A stretch of DNA of 64,000 nucleotides from Tetragonia tetragonoides (Eukaryota; Streptophyta; Magnoliopsida; Caryophyllales; Aizoaceae), in assembly GCA_038025085.1 (NCBI GenBank), contig CM076149.1:27510001-27574000 (forward strand). Reading direction: 5' to 3'. Both the position numbers and the translations under genes were made by a program. Every line of letters starts with the position of its first letter. The first letter of the stretch is position 1. This document shows, piece after piece, positions 45,280 through 57,650 of the stretch. The notes beneath the pieces were generated by a model. The model was given only the letters and a program-made list of their open reading frames with translations. It ran no database searches and was not told the DNA's origin.

Positions 45280-45429
45280 ATTTTCCTTTAATTTGTAAAT
45301 CAACAATAATGTATGTATTGTGTATATAACTTAAATAAAAGAGGAAAAAGATGAGAGAATTAAGAGGAGCAAAGAGCCAATGAGTGATACAAATTTGGAC
45401 AAGGAGAAATGGAAGCTCATCAAACTCTA

Positions 45430-45437
45430 CTTATATA
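45430..45437 (-). promoter_or_regulatory. Likely TATA box of the MYB gene
   Basis: TATATAAG on the minus strand, about 150 bases upstream of the ATG. It is directly continuous with the (AT)n tract, so the start of transcription would be near 45400. Confidence 0.4.
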
Positions 45438-45438
45438 G

Positions 45439-45925
<487 letters not shown>

Positions 45926-46109
45926 GAGGGGTGCTATGTACAGTCTCACTCTTAGACTGTAATTTGCACCCTTTAATCAAAACTGAACATGTAAACAATT
46001 GCAAAATTAAAAAAAGAAAATTATTTCTACTTGCAAATGTATACTTAACCTGTTTTAATTAAAGGATGCAAATTACTTCCTCATTTTAAGGCTGCACTTA
46101 GCATCTCTC
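45926..46109. mobile_element. MITE with ~57-bp inverted ends, 184 bp
   Basis: The left end GAGGGGTGCTATGTACAGTC and the right end, read inverted as GAGAGATGCTAAGTGCAGCC, are imperfect inverted repeats. They extend inward to TTGCACCCTTTAATCAAAAC against its inverse. The flanks ACATTATTT (45917-45925) and ACATACTTT (46110-46118) match at 7 of 9 positions, which suggests a decayed 9-bp Mutator-type duplication. No coding sequence. Confidence 0.65.
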
Positions 46110-47696
46110 ACATACTTTTATGTGTGTTTGATGCCTGTTTGGTAGTAGATTATATGGTTAATAACTTGGTGCTCTATCTATTATACAGTGCACTTTACTA
46201 TATACTCGTCCAAAACTTAAAAGTTAAGCAATGATATACTTGATAACCAATGAGATATTAGTCTAATAGTTAAAAAGAGAGATCGTAAATATATTAGCTA
46301 GGTTAGAATTCTCACTCTTCTATTATAAATGAATTTATCGTTTTAAGCAATGATAGATTAGTTAGGGAATAACTAAACTTGTAACCTTATAAAATGAACA
46401 CAACATTTGCGAATTTGACGCCATGATTTGAAGATAAAATTAAATTGAAGTTATTAACTAATTTAAGCCGAATTAAACTAAATCGTTTCTATTGAATTTT
46501 CCAACTTAACATTTACCCTTTACACCTCGAGAAAACCCTTTAATAGTAAGCTCATTTGGACTTACATGTTAAAATCTTTCCAGCAACACATATAAAATCC
46601 TGAATGTATAATGAAAAATAAGTCATTATATGACTTTACACATAAAGTTATAGTTCCTGCATATTGTACTATATATGCTTAACTTAACTTACTTGAACAA
46701 AACGACTAATGTATATTGAATTTAGATGAATGGCAAACTAATGAAAAATAAGGTGACAAGAACAAAGCCTTAGTATTTAGGATTTTTGGCCTCCCGAAAA
46801 TATATTTATTTTCATTATTCGGAACAAACCCGACCTGACTTGGTCCAACATGACACCGAAAAACACTCGATAACACCCAATATAAAGTAACCTGATCCGA
46901 ATCTACTAGAAACCTGAATACATTCAACTTATACTGATTTAATATCCAAAATAATTGAAAAAGTTTAACTAAACGTACATGGCTATAATCCTTGTTACTG
47001 AAAATATTTCACATAAAATTAAAAGTTCCATATTATTTTACTTTATATGCTCTGAAACGGACTTAACTTGACCTAATAAGTGATAATTTCAATAAACCTA
47101 AAAATCGAACTTTTCATGACCATAATCCTATATCAACAAAATTCCAACCCAACTTAGCTCAAATATTTTGTAACCCAAACCCACAATAGTCCGAGATTGA
47201 AATAAGCCGACCCAAACACGATTCGATCTGCCCATTGCCCCCTTCGTATTAGTGCATCATCGGACTGGGCTACAGCAATCTGCAAAGGCCCACGGGCCAA
47301 GTACCATTATCTTTGTTCCGGTTGACCCACGACCTTGGATTATGATGGGCTGAACCACGGACAACTGGACAAAGAAAGACAGAGAAACGTAGAGAAAGAC
47401 ATGGAGTGTGGTATGTGTGACTGCGTGTGAGAAAGAACTGGACAAATGGTAATGGCAACTGAGCCCAACTACACAAAGCAAAGACATTTTTCATAAAGGA
47501 AACCGCCAAATGGACGAAGTTTCCATTGCTTTCCCTCAACGTTTTGTTCTTTGTGTTTTCTTGTTCTCTCACAATTCCTAAAGCTTTTTGATTTCTTCTG
47601 TTTTTTTCATTAACTTCATCATCATCTCATCTTCATCTTCATTTGCTTGGAGAAAGAAAAGAACCCTAGAGATAATTCCTGACCTCTTTTGTTGAA
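46110..47696. other. Intergenic region and ARL8 upstream/5' UTR
   Basis: No separate gene. The last ~120 bases before 47697 (CT-rich, TCATCATCTCATCTTCATCTTC) look like the 5' UTR of the GTPase gene. The region 46700-47250 is AT-rich with nothing recognised. Confidence 0.5.
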
Positions 47697-50600
47697 ATGG
47701 GTATCTGGGATTCACTTCTCAACTGGCTCAGGAGGTAATTTTCATTCAAGTTTTGATTTTTCTCATTTTGGGCACTTTTATTCTGAATTTCTTTTGCTTT
47801 TAATGTGCATAAAATATGTGAATTTTTCTGGGTTTATGACTTTAGTTGATTCAGCTGTTAAGTGAAAGGTGTATGCTAAATTGGCAGTGTTAATTAATTA
47901 TGAGTACTTGACTTTCTGTTGTTTGTAAATTATCCAGTGAGAGGTTCAGTTCTATGACAGATTGGTGGTTTATCTGGGATAAGAGTACATTTATGTATTA
48001 TCATCTATCAATTTTAATGGAAATGCAAAATTGTCTACAAGGTCAGATTAGAACCTAAAAAAGTAAAGGGGAAAGATAAACAATATGGAAGCAAAGGGAC
48101 ATTATGATGATAGTCTAGCAATTTAGGGTGTCATTAGCTTCTAAAACTATACAACTCTTGCTTGGTTTTTCTTGGGTGTTTCTTGTATGCTTGGTGGTTT
48201 TGTCAATAAATTTGAAAGAAAGGAACAATTATATGCCAATGCAGAAATGTAGACCTTTCTTGAAGTGAAATTTCTCACCACCTGAATGGCTGAAAGAAAA
48301 AGGAGCCATTGAGAAAAATTCCAGTAAAGGACGACTGTTGCAAAGTTAGAAAGGATGACAACTTGGGAAGGCTTCATTCAAATGTTATTTGTCAGCGCTT
48401 GGAATTTTTTCTCTCAATTTCTTTTTTCTTAGAAGGGAAATATATCTCATTAGCCAAACACACGAATTTAAGTACAAGTGTATTTCTTGTTGTCTTCGGT
48501 CTTCCTATCCATTTTTGTACTTCTTGTTGGGATATGTTAATCAATCTATTTTACACTTTCTTACTTTGCCTTTCTCATATGTGATTTGATTTGATATTCA
48601 TGTTGCACTTATTTAACATGTTTGAGGAGTTTTGCTCCTTTATCAAAGGCTTTACAAAGTTATTTTGAGCATGATCACTCATATAGTGCAGTTGGAAATG
48701 TGAAGTCCATTCTGACACTTTGGGATAACAAGCCAAACACCTGAACAGTAAACATAGAGCACAAATCTGTACCTGACTTTCAATTCTCAATAGAACAAGA
48801 TAACCATTAAACCACATATTAGTATATGAAAAAGAAAGAGATTGATTTAGGTGATGAAGAAAACTTTTTCAGGGGTATGCACCTAGTTTTCTCTATGTCT
48901 TTCAATTCATAGACCAATACGTGGTTTAATGGTTATCTTGTTCTACTGAGAATTGAAAGTCAGGTACAAATTTGTGCTCTATGTGTACAAAGTCGGGTGT
49001 TTGGAGTTTTCTCTATGTCTTTTGAGCTTCGGCTCCTTTTGCTTATCTATAAAATAAGTTTAATTATCAAAAAAAATGAAAAAGAAAGAGAAAAAGAGGA
49101 AAGTAACAAAAGGTTATGTAAATTTGTACACAAATGAACAAAGATCTGAAATTTAACAAGTCTTTGCAAGCAAGTGAACTTAAAATCTTAGATATGTACT
49201 TGCATACAAATCATTACAAAGCGTAATGAATCTGAATGTTGGAGACTTAAATAGAATATGTTTCATAAATGACATGTCCCCACGTTTATATCCAAGTTTT
49301 TGAGTCTCCCATGTCCTATTTTAAGCCATGAAGAGTTAGAAACTAAGGTAACATAGCTCTTAGCATAAATTGAGTGTCATGGCAGTATGGCACCAGATTA
49401 GTTATGAAGCCCGATGTCTCATAAACGAGATGTGTCAACTGATAAATAATAGCAGCCAACTTCTCCAATTCTCTGTTTTATACTTACTTATTTAAGCCTA
49501 TGTTTTTTCCTTGGAAATTGTTGTTCCTAACACATCAAACATGTGAACGAATACTTCTCTTTTGTTTATTATATTAGTTTGGTGAGACATAATGCAAGTA
49601 CATCAGATTTACCATAGACTACTCTCCCTCCCCTATGGGAAGGGAGAAGTTCTGCTGAAGTTGTTGCTAGTTAATATGAGCAGGAATAGGTCACTGCACA
49701 AATTGATACTTTATATACTTGGAGACATACAACAAAAAGATCATCCTAATCCTTGTAAATCAAGGCTTCATCGGTGAATTGGAACATAATCTTTAGGATT
49801 CAGGTCAGTTATAGAAATCAAATTTCAGCCGATGACAAGTTGAAGTGACATCCTTATTCTAATTGTATTGTCATCCAATTTCTGGCCATACGAGTTTGCA
49901 ACTTAAAATCAGAATTCAATTAAAATTCAAATCTACATATATTGATGACAAGTTTCAGAGAGAGTGAACTCCAAGCAAGCCCCAGGCTTATGTATGGCAT
50001 GGAGGTGGCAGTTCAATAAGTTGAACACTGATTTCAAATCGGGAAGCTGCTCTTCTAACAATTCATGGATGATGATCTAGGATTAGGGGTGAAATGCTCT
50101 AGACTCCTTTTCCTCTCCATATTTTGCACTTTTTTAGTTGTTTGAGTACTTCGAGAAGTGTAATGTAGTAAGATATAGGAACACTAGAAGTTAGTTTTGG
50201 ATGTTATTTGTTGCTTGCTGCTTGACTCAATAAATTTCAAGAATAGCAACTTGTTGTGCTAATAATATTTTGAAACATTGTTATCTCCTGTCACTTTTGT
50301 GATTCAGACTAGTTCAGTTGCCCAGATTACGAATTGATTGGTCATTGAATATTTCTCAGCAGTGTCTTGAAGGTCTAATTTGATGCACGTATCTAACCTT
50401 TCTCCTACACATCGAACACACTGAAACTCTAAGATGAAGATACATTCAGTTAAAATAAGAAATTTGAGTTATGGTTGTTGAAGGCAGAAGTGGCTAGTTG
50501 AACCCCCTCATTTGATTGTAATTTTTTTTGTTTTTTCTTCTCATCCCCCCCCCCCCCCCCAAAAACTCTTCTGGACCCTTGTTTGATAAAAATTTGTCTC

Positions 50601-53600
50601 TGTGTGTAGTATCCAGATGGTATCTTTTAATTCATAACCAAGGCCATATTATGTGTGGATCATGTGCACATATAATACAGCTTCTGCTCAAAAAAGAAAA
50701 AGAAAAAGAAAAAAAAAAGCTAAGCACCTCTGGCAAGCTGGTGGAATTTCTTTACTCTTATGTAATCTCTGAGAGCCTCACACCTGGAGCTGTACAGATT
50801 CTAGTCTTCCCCTCCCTAATATTATCTCTGGTGCAGCCTAGTTATTATGCAGTTACTTTTGTTATCCGGTTTGGCTACATCCTACATTCTTTAATCGATC
50901 GTTGATTTCATTTATCTTACTCATAGATGACAGTGAATTTCATATGCATAATTCCAGTTCATTATGAGAAATACAACTTTCATATCTTATTGGTGACTTA
51001 TTTCGTTACTGGTTTTGTACAATCTTCTCTCTCTCTTCCCCCCCCCCCCTTTTGTCTTCATCACAACATGTGACCTGCTTTTTGTTTGGGACTTTTAGTT
51101 ATGTGCATTATATGGTGGGTAGGCAGATGTCTAGTTTAGCCTATAGACTGCAGTAGACTGCCATGTTGTAATGGGATGTAGCTGCTGAAGTTCTACATGA
51201 CTTGATAGTATTTCTTTTCAGCTTATTTTTTAAGCAGGAAATGGAGCTTTCCCTTGTTGGCCTTCAAAATGCAGGGAAAACATCGCTTGTTAGTGCAATT
51301 GCTGTAAGTCATGATAACTTTTCGCATATACCATTGTTCTTTTTTTAGGTAAGGAAAAGTGGACCCTTTACTAGACTGCCCTTCCCAGGGCCCTACCCAA
51401 TTGGGAGGAAGGTGGGAAGGGGTAGAAATTTCATCCCCACGAGTGCCACTAGTGGGATTTGAACATGGGTGTGGTGGGAACCTCACTCAAGTCTTTACCA
51501 TTAGGCTACCCTCTCATGCATATACCCTTGTACTTTAGGATTTTTTTTGCCCATATCTCATAAATTGCAGCTCCAAAAACAGCTCTTCTCAACCTATGCA
51601 GAATATCCCTTCTTTTGCAATGTTTGGTGAACATCAAACCTTATTACAGAAGCTTCGAGGACCTCTCTGAATATAAACCGGATTATAAAGCAAATTTTCA
51701 GACCTCATTTGAGTAAGGTTCGAGGACCTCTCTGAATATAAACCGGATTATAAAGCAAATTTTCAGACCTCATTCAATCTGGGATTCTGGGTGCAGAGTG
51801 CACTTGACAGAAACTGTGAGGAATAGCAGGTCACATCCACTTGCATCCCTCTATGCTGCAGAGCAGTTTTTGACAGAAGCTTGTGTTGCAGATTCATTTA
51901 GGTGATGAAGTTATGTTGAGGCCTAGGGCTCCCAAGCCCAGTTTAGTCCAGATGAAACAAGGGGAAGGATGTAAGAAAATTTATATGCCAGTGCGAGCTG
52001 GAATCTTCCACGTTTGACCCAATTGCAGAGCAATTCCATAGCCTGAGTAACAGAACCAGTGAGCTGCACAAGACAATCCCTCATTTGAAACTTTTTCTCC
52101 ACAACCAAGAGATTGTCTGTTGAAACTTTTTCTCCACAACCAACCAGTAGCCTGAACCCCCTATGATGAAAATGTTGTGTGCGAAGTGACCAATAGCCCT
52201 CCCAACAGCATAAGTCGAACAAAGAAGCTTACAACCTGCAGCTTGGTTCCACATATCTAACCTCATCACATTGAGACTACCATGGGCTTTGGGTCTGCAA
52301 AAATTAACCCAACCTACAAGAGCAAAGTAGTGTGTGTGATGCAATTTTCCCCATACACAATGCTTCAATTTCATACTTAACCTTCTTTGGCAACATAAAA
52401 ACTGAAGTCCAATACACCTGAGTGGAAAACACCACTGAATTAAGTAATGCAATATCCCTGCATAGCCAAGGAGATTATTGGCCCAAAGCATAATTTTCTT
52501 TTCAGTCTTTTCTGTAAAAGGTATACAATAGGCTTTGCATTGACAGCTGTTTTTTTTCCCTTTTATTTTGCAGAATGGTGGATACACTGAAGACATGATT
52601 CCAACTGTAGGTTCCTTTAAAACTATTGAAGTCTGATTGCAGAAATTACCTCTTACAAGTTACAATGATCTTTCACATTGTACCAGGTGGGATTTAACAT
52701 GCGCAAAGTTACAAAGGGAAATGTGACCATCAAAATTTGGGACCTGGGAGGGCAGAAGAGGTTTCGCACAATGTGGGAGCGTTATTGTCGCGGTGTCTCT
52801 GCAATTGTGTAATTCCTCTTACTTAATAGGCTCTTTGCAATTGATTAATTTGGTTATCTTGATTTTTATATTAATGGCTAGTTCTAGTGGAGTAATCGCT
52901 GCAGTGGGACTTGGAATCTAGTTCAGTTAAGATTTACTTTTGACACATTCTCTTTTGTCCAAGCTGCCTTGTAATCTATCCCCAAAAAAAGTTGACTTTT
53001 CTGATTGGAGTCTCCCATGGCCTAGAAGTTCTGTTCATTGGTTTCCCAAATATACATGCACATAGTTTTTTTTAGATAGCATGGGTATCGAAGCTTTGCT
53101 TGACTAATGTTGATGGTTATTACTCTTCAAACTTGTAGATATATATCATGAGGTAGCGGACTTGTAAAAAGGGTATCTTGATTCATGGATAAGTGAGGTT
53201 TAGGGCCTGGGGTTTGAACCTTAGCTTCTCTGCAGGATTGCTTCACTCTCTCTATGCTGGGGCCTCTGGTAGTGGGTACTGTCATACTGATGGTTGTCCA
53301 TAACTTTCAAACCTTAGCATGAATTATTTGTGTGACCATAAGGATCTTGTCTGTTTTGCGGGAGAAACTAAAGCCTACATTTTTTACTGCATTAAGCATT
53401 TGGTGAACCTTGCACAAGAAACTTCAAAACACTTTCGTGGGAAAAAAAGCATGGTCTTCATGACACAGAAGATAAAAGTTCATTAAAATGGCACTCTGAT
53501 AAATTACATAAAAGATGCATTAGTCGGGATGCAGGCTACTGAGTCTCCTCCCATTATTGCAATAATAGAAAATGCTACTGAATCTGATTCTTGTGGTTCA

Positions 53601-54182
53601 TAAATTCTCGGCTTAAACTTGCCTCTCGAAGTTAGGATATCGAGGAAGGTAAAATAGTATTTAATTTCATGAGATTCATTGTCGACCCATCTGATTCTGG
53701 GTTTGGAGCTTCTTCCATTGCCATCTCATATATAATACATTTCTTTTTGTCAAATACAGTTATGTAGTAGATGCTGCTGATAGAGACAGTATTCCCATAT
53801 CCCGAAGTGAGCTGCATGAACTTCTCGAAAAGCCTTCCTTAACTGGGATTCCATTGCTTGTCCTCGGCAATAAAATTGACAAGTCTGAAGCTCTTACGCA
53901 ACAAGCATTAGTGGATCAGCTGTAAGTTCCAACACTTATTATGTTTACGGTGTAGCTAGTTATAATTTACGTTTGGCTTTTCATTTCTTGGATTTTCTAA
54001 TTTTCTTGCTTGGTTATGCTTCTTATGCCCGATGGATGGTTTCCATCTGCTTAATTCGTTACAGAGGCATACAGTCAATTACTGACAGGGAGGTGTGCTG
54101 TTACATGATCTCATGCAAAGACTCGGTAAACATTGACAGCGTCATTGATTGGCTTATCAAACATTCCAGAATAGCACAATGA
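47697..54182 (+). CDS. ARL8: ADP-ribosylation factor-like 8 small GTPase
   Basis: Six exons: 47697-47734, 51222-51303, 52574-52606, 52687-52808, 53760-53921 and 54065-54182. They total 555 bases and 184 residues, the usual ARL8 length, with GT/AG splice sites throughout. The N-terminal amphipathic segment [20 protein letters not shown] is ARL8-like. G1 is GLQNAGKT (26-33), the switch I Thr is in IPTVGFN (49-55), G3 is WDLGGQ (69-74), G4 NKID (129-132) and G5 SCK (162-164), so the GTPase looks intact. ARL8 proteins cycle between GDP and GTP on endosomal/vacuolar membranes and direct organelle trafficking. In Arabidopsis and tobacco they are also host factors for tobamovirus RNA replication. 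Intron 1 is long (3.5 kb). Repeats have accumulated in introns 1 and 2 without disturbing exons. Confidence 0.95.
48735..49003. repeat. Inverted repeat (foldback) in ARL8 intron 1
   Basis: The arm at 48735-48825 (CCTGACTTTCAATTCTCAAT, AACCATTAAACCAC) is the near-perfect inverse of 48916-49003 (GTGGTTTAATGGTT, TTGAGAATTGAAAGTCAGG with one change). The arms are about 88 bases with ~90 bases between. AGTTTTCTCTATGTCTTT occurs at ~48889 and again at ~49006. The right side ends with a LINE/SINE-like tail (TTTTGCTTATCTATAAAATA and an A run at 49072). The intron transcript could form a long hairpin. Confidence 0.85.
50545..50562. repeat. Poly(C) tract in ARL8 intron 1
   Basis: About 16-18 C in a row followed by AAAAA. 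Another C run of 9-10 occurs at 51039-51049. Such G/C homopolymers are rare in this AT-rich window. Confidence 0.9.
51338..51517 (-). mobile_element. tRNA-derived SINE in ARL8 intron 2
   Basis: On the minus strand the head reads GAGGGTAGCCTAATGGTAAA (A-box) and, ~50 bases on, GTTCAAATCCCACTAG (B-box), the internal RNA polymerase III promoter of tRNA-derived SINEs. It ends in a short A tail (TTCTTTTTTT on the plus strand, 51337-51346). The flanks GCATATACCATTGT (51324-51337) and GCATATACCCTTGT (51518-51531) are a 14-bp target duplication with one mismatch. The element is about 180 bp. Confidence 0.9.
51656..51774 (+). repeat. 65-bp perfect tandem duplication in ARL8 intron 2
   Basis: CGAGGACCTCTCTGAATATA begins at 51656 and again at 51721. 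The 54 bases through CAGACCTCATT are identical in both copies, which points to a recent duplication. Confidence 0.92.
51920..52560 (-). pseudogene. LINE ORF2 fragment in ARL8 intron 2
   Basis: On the minus strand several shifted frames give LINE zf-RVT-region motifs: [20 protein letters not shown] (near 52400), [20 protein letters not shown] and [11 protein letters not shown] (near 52320-52230). These match the C-terminal layout of plant L1 ORF2. It is heavily mutated, and a 24-bp piece (AAACTTTTTCTCCACAACCA) is duplicated at 52087-52145. Confidence 0.7.
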
Positions 54183-55145
54183 TCCAAAGAGAATCATGTC
54201 CAAACTATGATGTAATTTATGGACGATGCCCGAGATCATTATCTCCCATCCTGTGGAACTCACTCCCCAGAGTAACAGCAACTATGAGGCAATTTCTTTT
54301 GATGTGAAAATCATTTTGCCAGCATGTAGGGAGCCAACACATGGTATGATGCCAATCAGCTATTTTGAGTGTTGAGGCTGGCATTTGTCTTCCACATAGC
54401 ATATTTGATTCCGTAGTGTTTCTTGATGGTATAGTGTTGTATAATTCTCTACAATTAGTGACATTTCATGTAACCAAATTCATGTTACTGTAATTTTGCC
54501 AACTCTCCTCTACCTACCTGATAAGGTGATAAACCCATTTCCTTGATGTTGGAGCACCCTAATTTGAGGTGATTGTGATGATCTTTTATATCCATCATTA
54601 TTTTGTTTTTGAAGAGAGTGTAAGCACGAATTTGTGAATTATGATAATTTAGTAGTCAACTATCAAAAACCGATCAAACACCATATTGTTGTGTTTGGAT
54701 ACTTGAATTTGAAATAATGAATTTGTTCTTGAATGCTAAAAATAATTGTAGGTATATAATTAATCCATCTCTACACCCTTTCATAAAGCCTTAAAATTTC
54801 AGAATTTTGAATTACACCTCTTCACCTGGACATTTAAAATTCTTCTCACTCTTTACTCTTCCGTGTATTTGATGGATTTCCATTTCCCTTGCATCAACAC
54901 ATTAGGCATGGAGGTTTTTTTGTCTATTGAAATTCAGTATTTTAATTTGAATATCCAAGAGCACTCTATTTTGAATTCAAATGTGCAGTGGAAAAAAAAT
55001 TTGATGTATTTCTTACCAATTTCATTTTCATGTTTTTTTTTCTTTTTTTTTTTGCTTGTCATTTTCATGTTTCTGACCATGTGTAATTGATCAACCAAAA
55101 AAAAAAAAAAGGGCCAAAAAGGAGAAAGAAAAGAAAGAAAGGAGA
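54183..55145. other. ARL8 downstream region
   Basis: The 3' UTR and downstream AT-rich DNA. The poly(A) site was not pinned down. No further gene seen. Confidence 0.45.
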
Positions 55146-55163
55146 AAATAAGTGCATGAATAT

Positions 55164-55381
55164 TTTTTTTTGGTTCACGACCAAGGATATCCACCGTCGA
55201 CCACAGTGACTATCCCCCGCCGACCACAGTGACTATCCCCCGCGCTGGCTTGTAGGCACCTCAAAGGGTAAGACAGCTAGCCAAGAAATTTAAAGCTGCT
55301 TCATTCCCAAGGCGAGATTCAAACCCTCGATCTTGGTTAAGAATGGATGAGTCCCTACCACTCAACCACACCTCTTTGGTT
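55164..55381 (-). mobile_element. tRNA-derived SINE with 18-bp target duplication
   Basis: On the minus strand the head reads GGTGTGGTTGAGTGGTAGGG (A-box) and then GAGGGTTTGAATCTCGCC (B-box). The tail is an A run (TTTTTTTT on the plus strand at 55163-55171). The same 18 bases, AAATAAGTGCATGAATAT, flank it at 55146-55163 and 55382-55399. A 27-bp inner duplication (GACCACAGTGACTATCCCCC) occurs at 55199-55245. Size 218 bp. Confidence 0.93.
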
Positions 55382-55435
55382 AAATAAGTGCATGAATATA
55401 GTACTCCTTCTGCACTGCTCTAGCCCCTCTAGCAG

Positions 55436-55860
55436 GAGTATGTTGACAATCTTTATCCCACATCGGTGGAAAACATGAGTTCATAATGTATGCTAATGAC
55501 CTTGGGAACTGAACGTCCCACATCGGTGGAAAACATGAATCATTAATTGTTAATTATACTCAAACTAAACTAAACAAACTGCCGAGCTAAGTAACGCAAG
55601 CTTGTAACTCAAAGTGAGGGCATCAAAGTGGTTGGACAGTTTGGGCTCATATGGACTCCTGATGGATCAAGCTCGGACTTTGCAGTTTTGGTCCGACAAG
55701 AGGTGGTTGAGCTTAGTGGGCCCTTGCCGGTTCGCACCCTAGTTTTCCATGCCCAAGCGGTTGCCCTTCAGTGCTTCATGTTGGACATGATTACGCGATT
55801 TGTTTCCCGCTCTTGCGGATAAGGTTCTGGCTGGCTTTATTAGAGCAGCCTAAGATTAAT
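55436..55860 (+). repeat. Dispersed repeat, copy 1 (LTR- or TRIM-like)
   Basis: It contains TCCCACATCGGTGGAAAACA twice (55458-55477 and 55516-55535). It then aligns with the block at 63540-64000: GCCGAGCTAAGTAACGC, GCTTGTAACTCAA, CAAGCTCGGACTTT, AAGAGGTGG, GTGGGCCCT and TTATTAGAGCAGCC. CCCACATCGG is a frequent word near the ends of plant LTR/TRIM elements, but full LTR boundaries were not found. Confidence 0.55.
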
Positions 55861-56037
55861 CGCTTAAAAAAGCTGGAATAGGTGGCCAGTGTTACCGAGC
55901 CGTCCCATAACTGGACAACCAACTTTTTTATTTTTGCTGGAAAGTTGGTCGGGAATAATCCCAACATAAAGTTGAAATTATTTGGAAAATTGGTTGTCAA
56001 AAATACGAAATTCGGTAATAATCTTACAATATTATTT

Positions 56038-57000
56038 TACTCCTTCTGTTTCAAATTGTTAGACGCGAATTTTTCCTAGATTATTTTACTCTCTCTGTTC
56101 CAAATTGTTTGTCCACTTTGTTTTTCGTGATTCACATTAAGAAAGATTTTAGAAGTTGATCTTAACAAGGAGACTCATCGGCAAACTTATAAGATGAAGA
56201 ACGGAGGACAAGAAAATTAGGCCAATACGAGTCAGAATGAGCCTCAATCAATTTGAAAAGATCATGAGCATTCATAGCTAAATTAAGGAATTCAATATTA
56301 ACCAAATCTTGCAAGAGGGGATGAGCAGCCATCTTCAAACAACAAAGAACAGAGAAAAATCCTGGAAGGTATGAGAAAACGAGAGAATTTTGGGGATTTA
56401 GGGACTGAAGTGAAGAGACAGAGAGAGAGGCGGTGAGAGACGAAGAGATCAAAAAGAAGTAATTATAATGGTGTTGGTCATCATTAACTGTAGCACGATT
56501 ACCCATGACCAATGAACGGGTACATGCAAAAGCGGTTGTACCATCAAAGCGGGGAAACGAAGCGTCAACAGTTCAATAATACAAAATAAACTTGAAAGGT
56601 TTATATATGTATTAGGGGGTGGTTGTTATTCATAAAATAAAAATGGACTTAAAATATAGTAGATAAATCATTGATTAAGAAAAGTCAAAATAAAGTTAGG
56701 AAAGTCCATAGAAAGTCAAGAGATTAAGTACGAAGAGCAGTTTATACTGAGAAAAATACAAAGAAAGTCAAGAGATTAAGGAGAAGTGGAAGACGTGAAA
56801 AAGTTAACGTTGTTTTTAGTTCACCCATTTTCTTTGCAAAATTCTCATGGAAAACACGGTCCATTAGAGAACGTGTTCAAAAGCAACCACTTTCCAAAAT
56901 TTGAAAAAAAAAACTATTTCCCTTATTTTTAAAATTTACAAAGGAACCTAAAAAACACCAAAATGATTGTTTCTATTTTTCTTCCTTACATTTTCCAAAC
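56038..57000. other. Gene-free stretch with Stowaway-like ends
   Basis: TACTCCTTCTGTTTCAAATT (56038) and ACTCTCTCTGTTCCAAATTG (56090) resemble Stowaway MITE termini, but no matching opposite ends were identified. A 116-codon minus-strand frame at 56162-56512 has no recognised domain and is not called as a gene. Confidence 0.35.
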
Positions 57001-57003
57001 ACC

Positions 57004-57634
57004 CAACACAAAAAAAAAATAAAATAAATAAACGAAAAAAATCTGTGGCAAAAACAGCTGTGGAAAATACTCCGTAGCTAAATAACTGCGGAAAATTAAA
57101 ATTCTGTAGCTAATAAATAAATAAAAATATTTCGCTGCGGAAATAATTTTCGCAGCTAAATTTGCATCGGAATTAAGTAATTCCGCCGCTAATTAGTAGC
57201 GGATTAGTTAATTCCGACGCTGTTTTTAGTTTTTGAATGCTGTGAGTTACGTGTTAAGTACATAATACTAGTGCATAGTATATTGACAAGTTAGTGAGTG
57301 GTTTGGTGGTCGAGAGAAAACTATTCTACCCACGCGAGCTGGTTGGTGGAGCAGGCGCGCGCGCGTGAGCTGCAGTATGCCTCTGGCGTTGAATTCCTTT
57401 CTTTTTTTTTTTAACCAAAAAAGTCAGCGACGGAATTTAGTCAGCGGCGGATATTTCATATTCCGCCGCTAATTTCTCGGTGGAAGCAAATCCGTGGCTA
57501 ATAATGCTCAGCGTCGAGGTTTTTACCTGCGGTTTAAGTTCCACCGCTTATTCCTCAACTGACCATAATTAGCGAAGGTTTTGCCTTGTCACCGGCGGTT
57601 TATTTCCGCAGGTAAAAATCATTTTTTTGGAGTG
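57004..57634. mobile_element. CACTA-like non-autonomous element with subterminal repeats
   Basis: The right end, read inverted, starts CACTCCAAAAAAATGATTTT, close to the CACTA-type terminus. The interior is packed with repeated, often inverted, words such as TTCCGCCGCTAATT, AGCGGCGGATA and CAGCGACGGAAT, as in En/Spm subterminal arrays. A left end CAACACAAAAAAAAA at 57004 is weaker. A 3-bp duplication ACC (57001-57003 and 57635-57637) fits CACTA elements but is short. No transposase. Confidence 0.55.
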
Positions 57635-57650
57635 ACCTCAACCATGTTCT

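Noticed and set aside
56162..56512. 116-codon minus-strand frame as a host gene
   Set aside because: No recognised domain, no splice or promoter context, and low-complexity Ser/Leu at the start.
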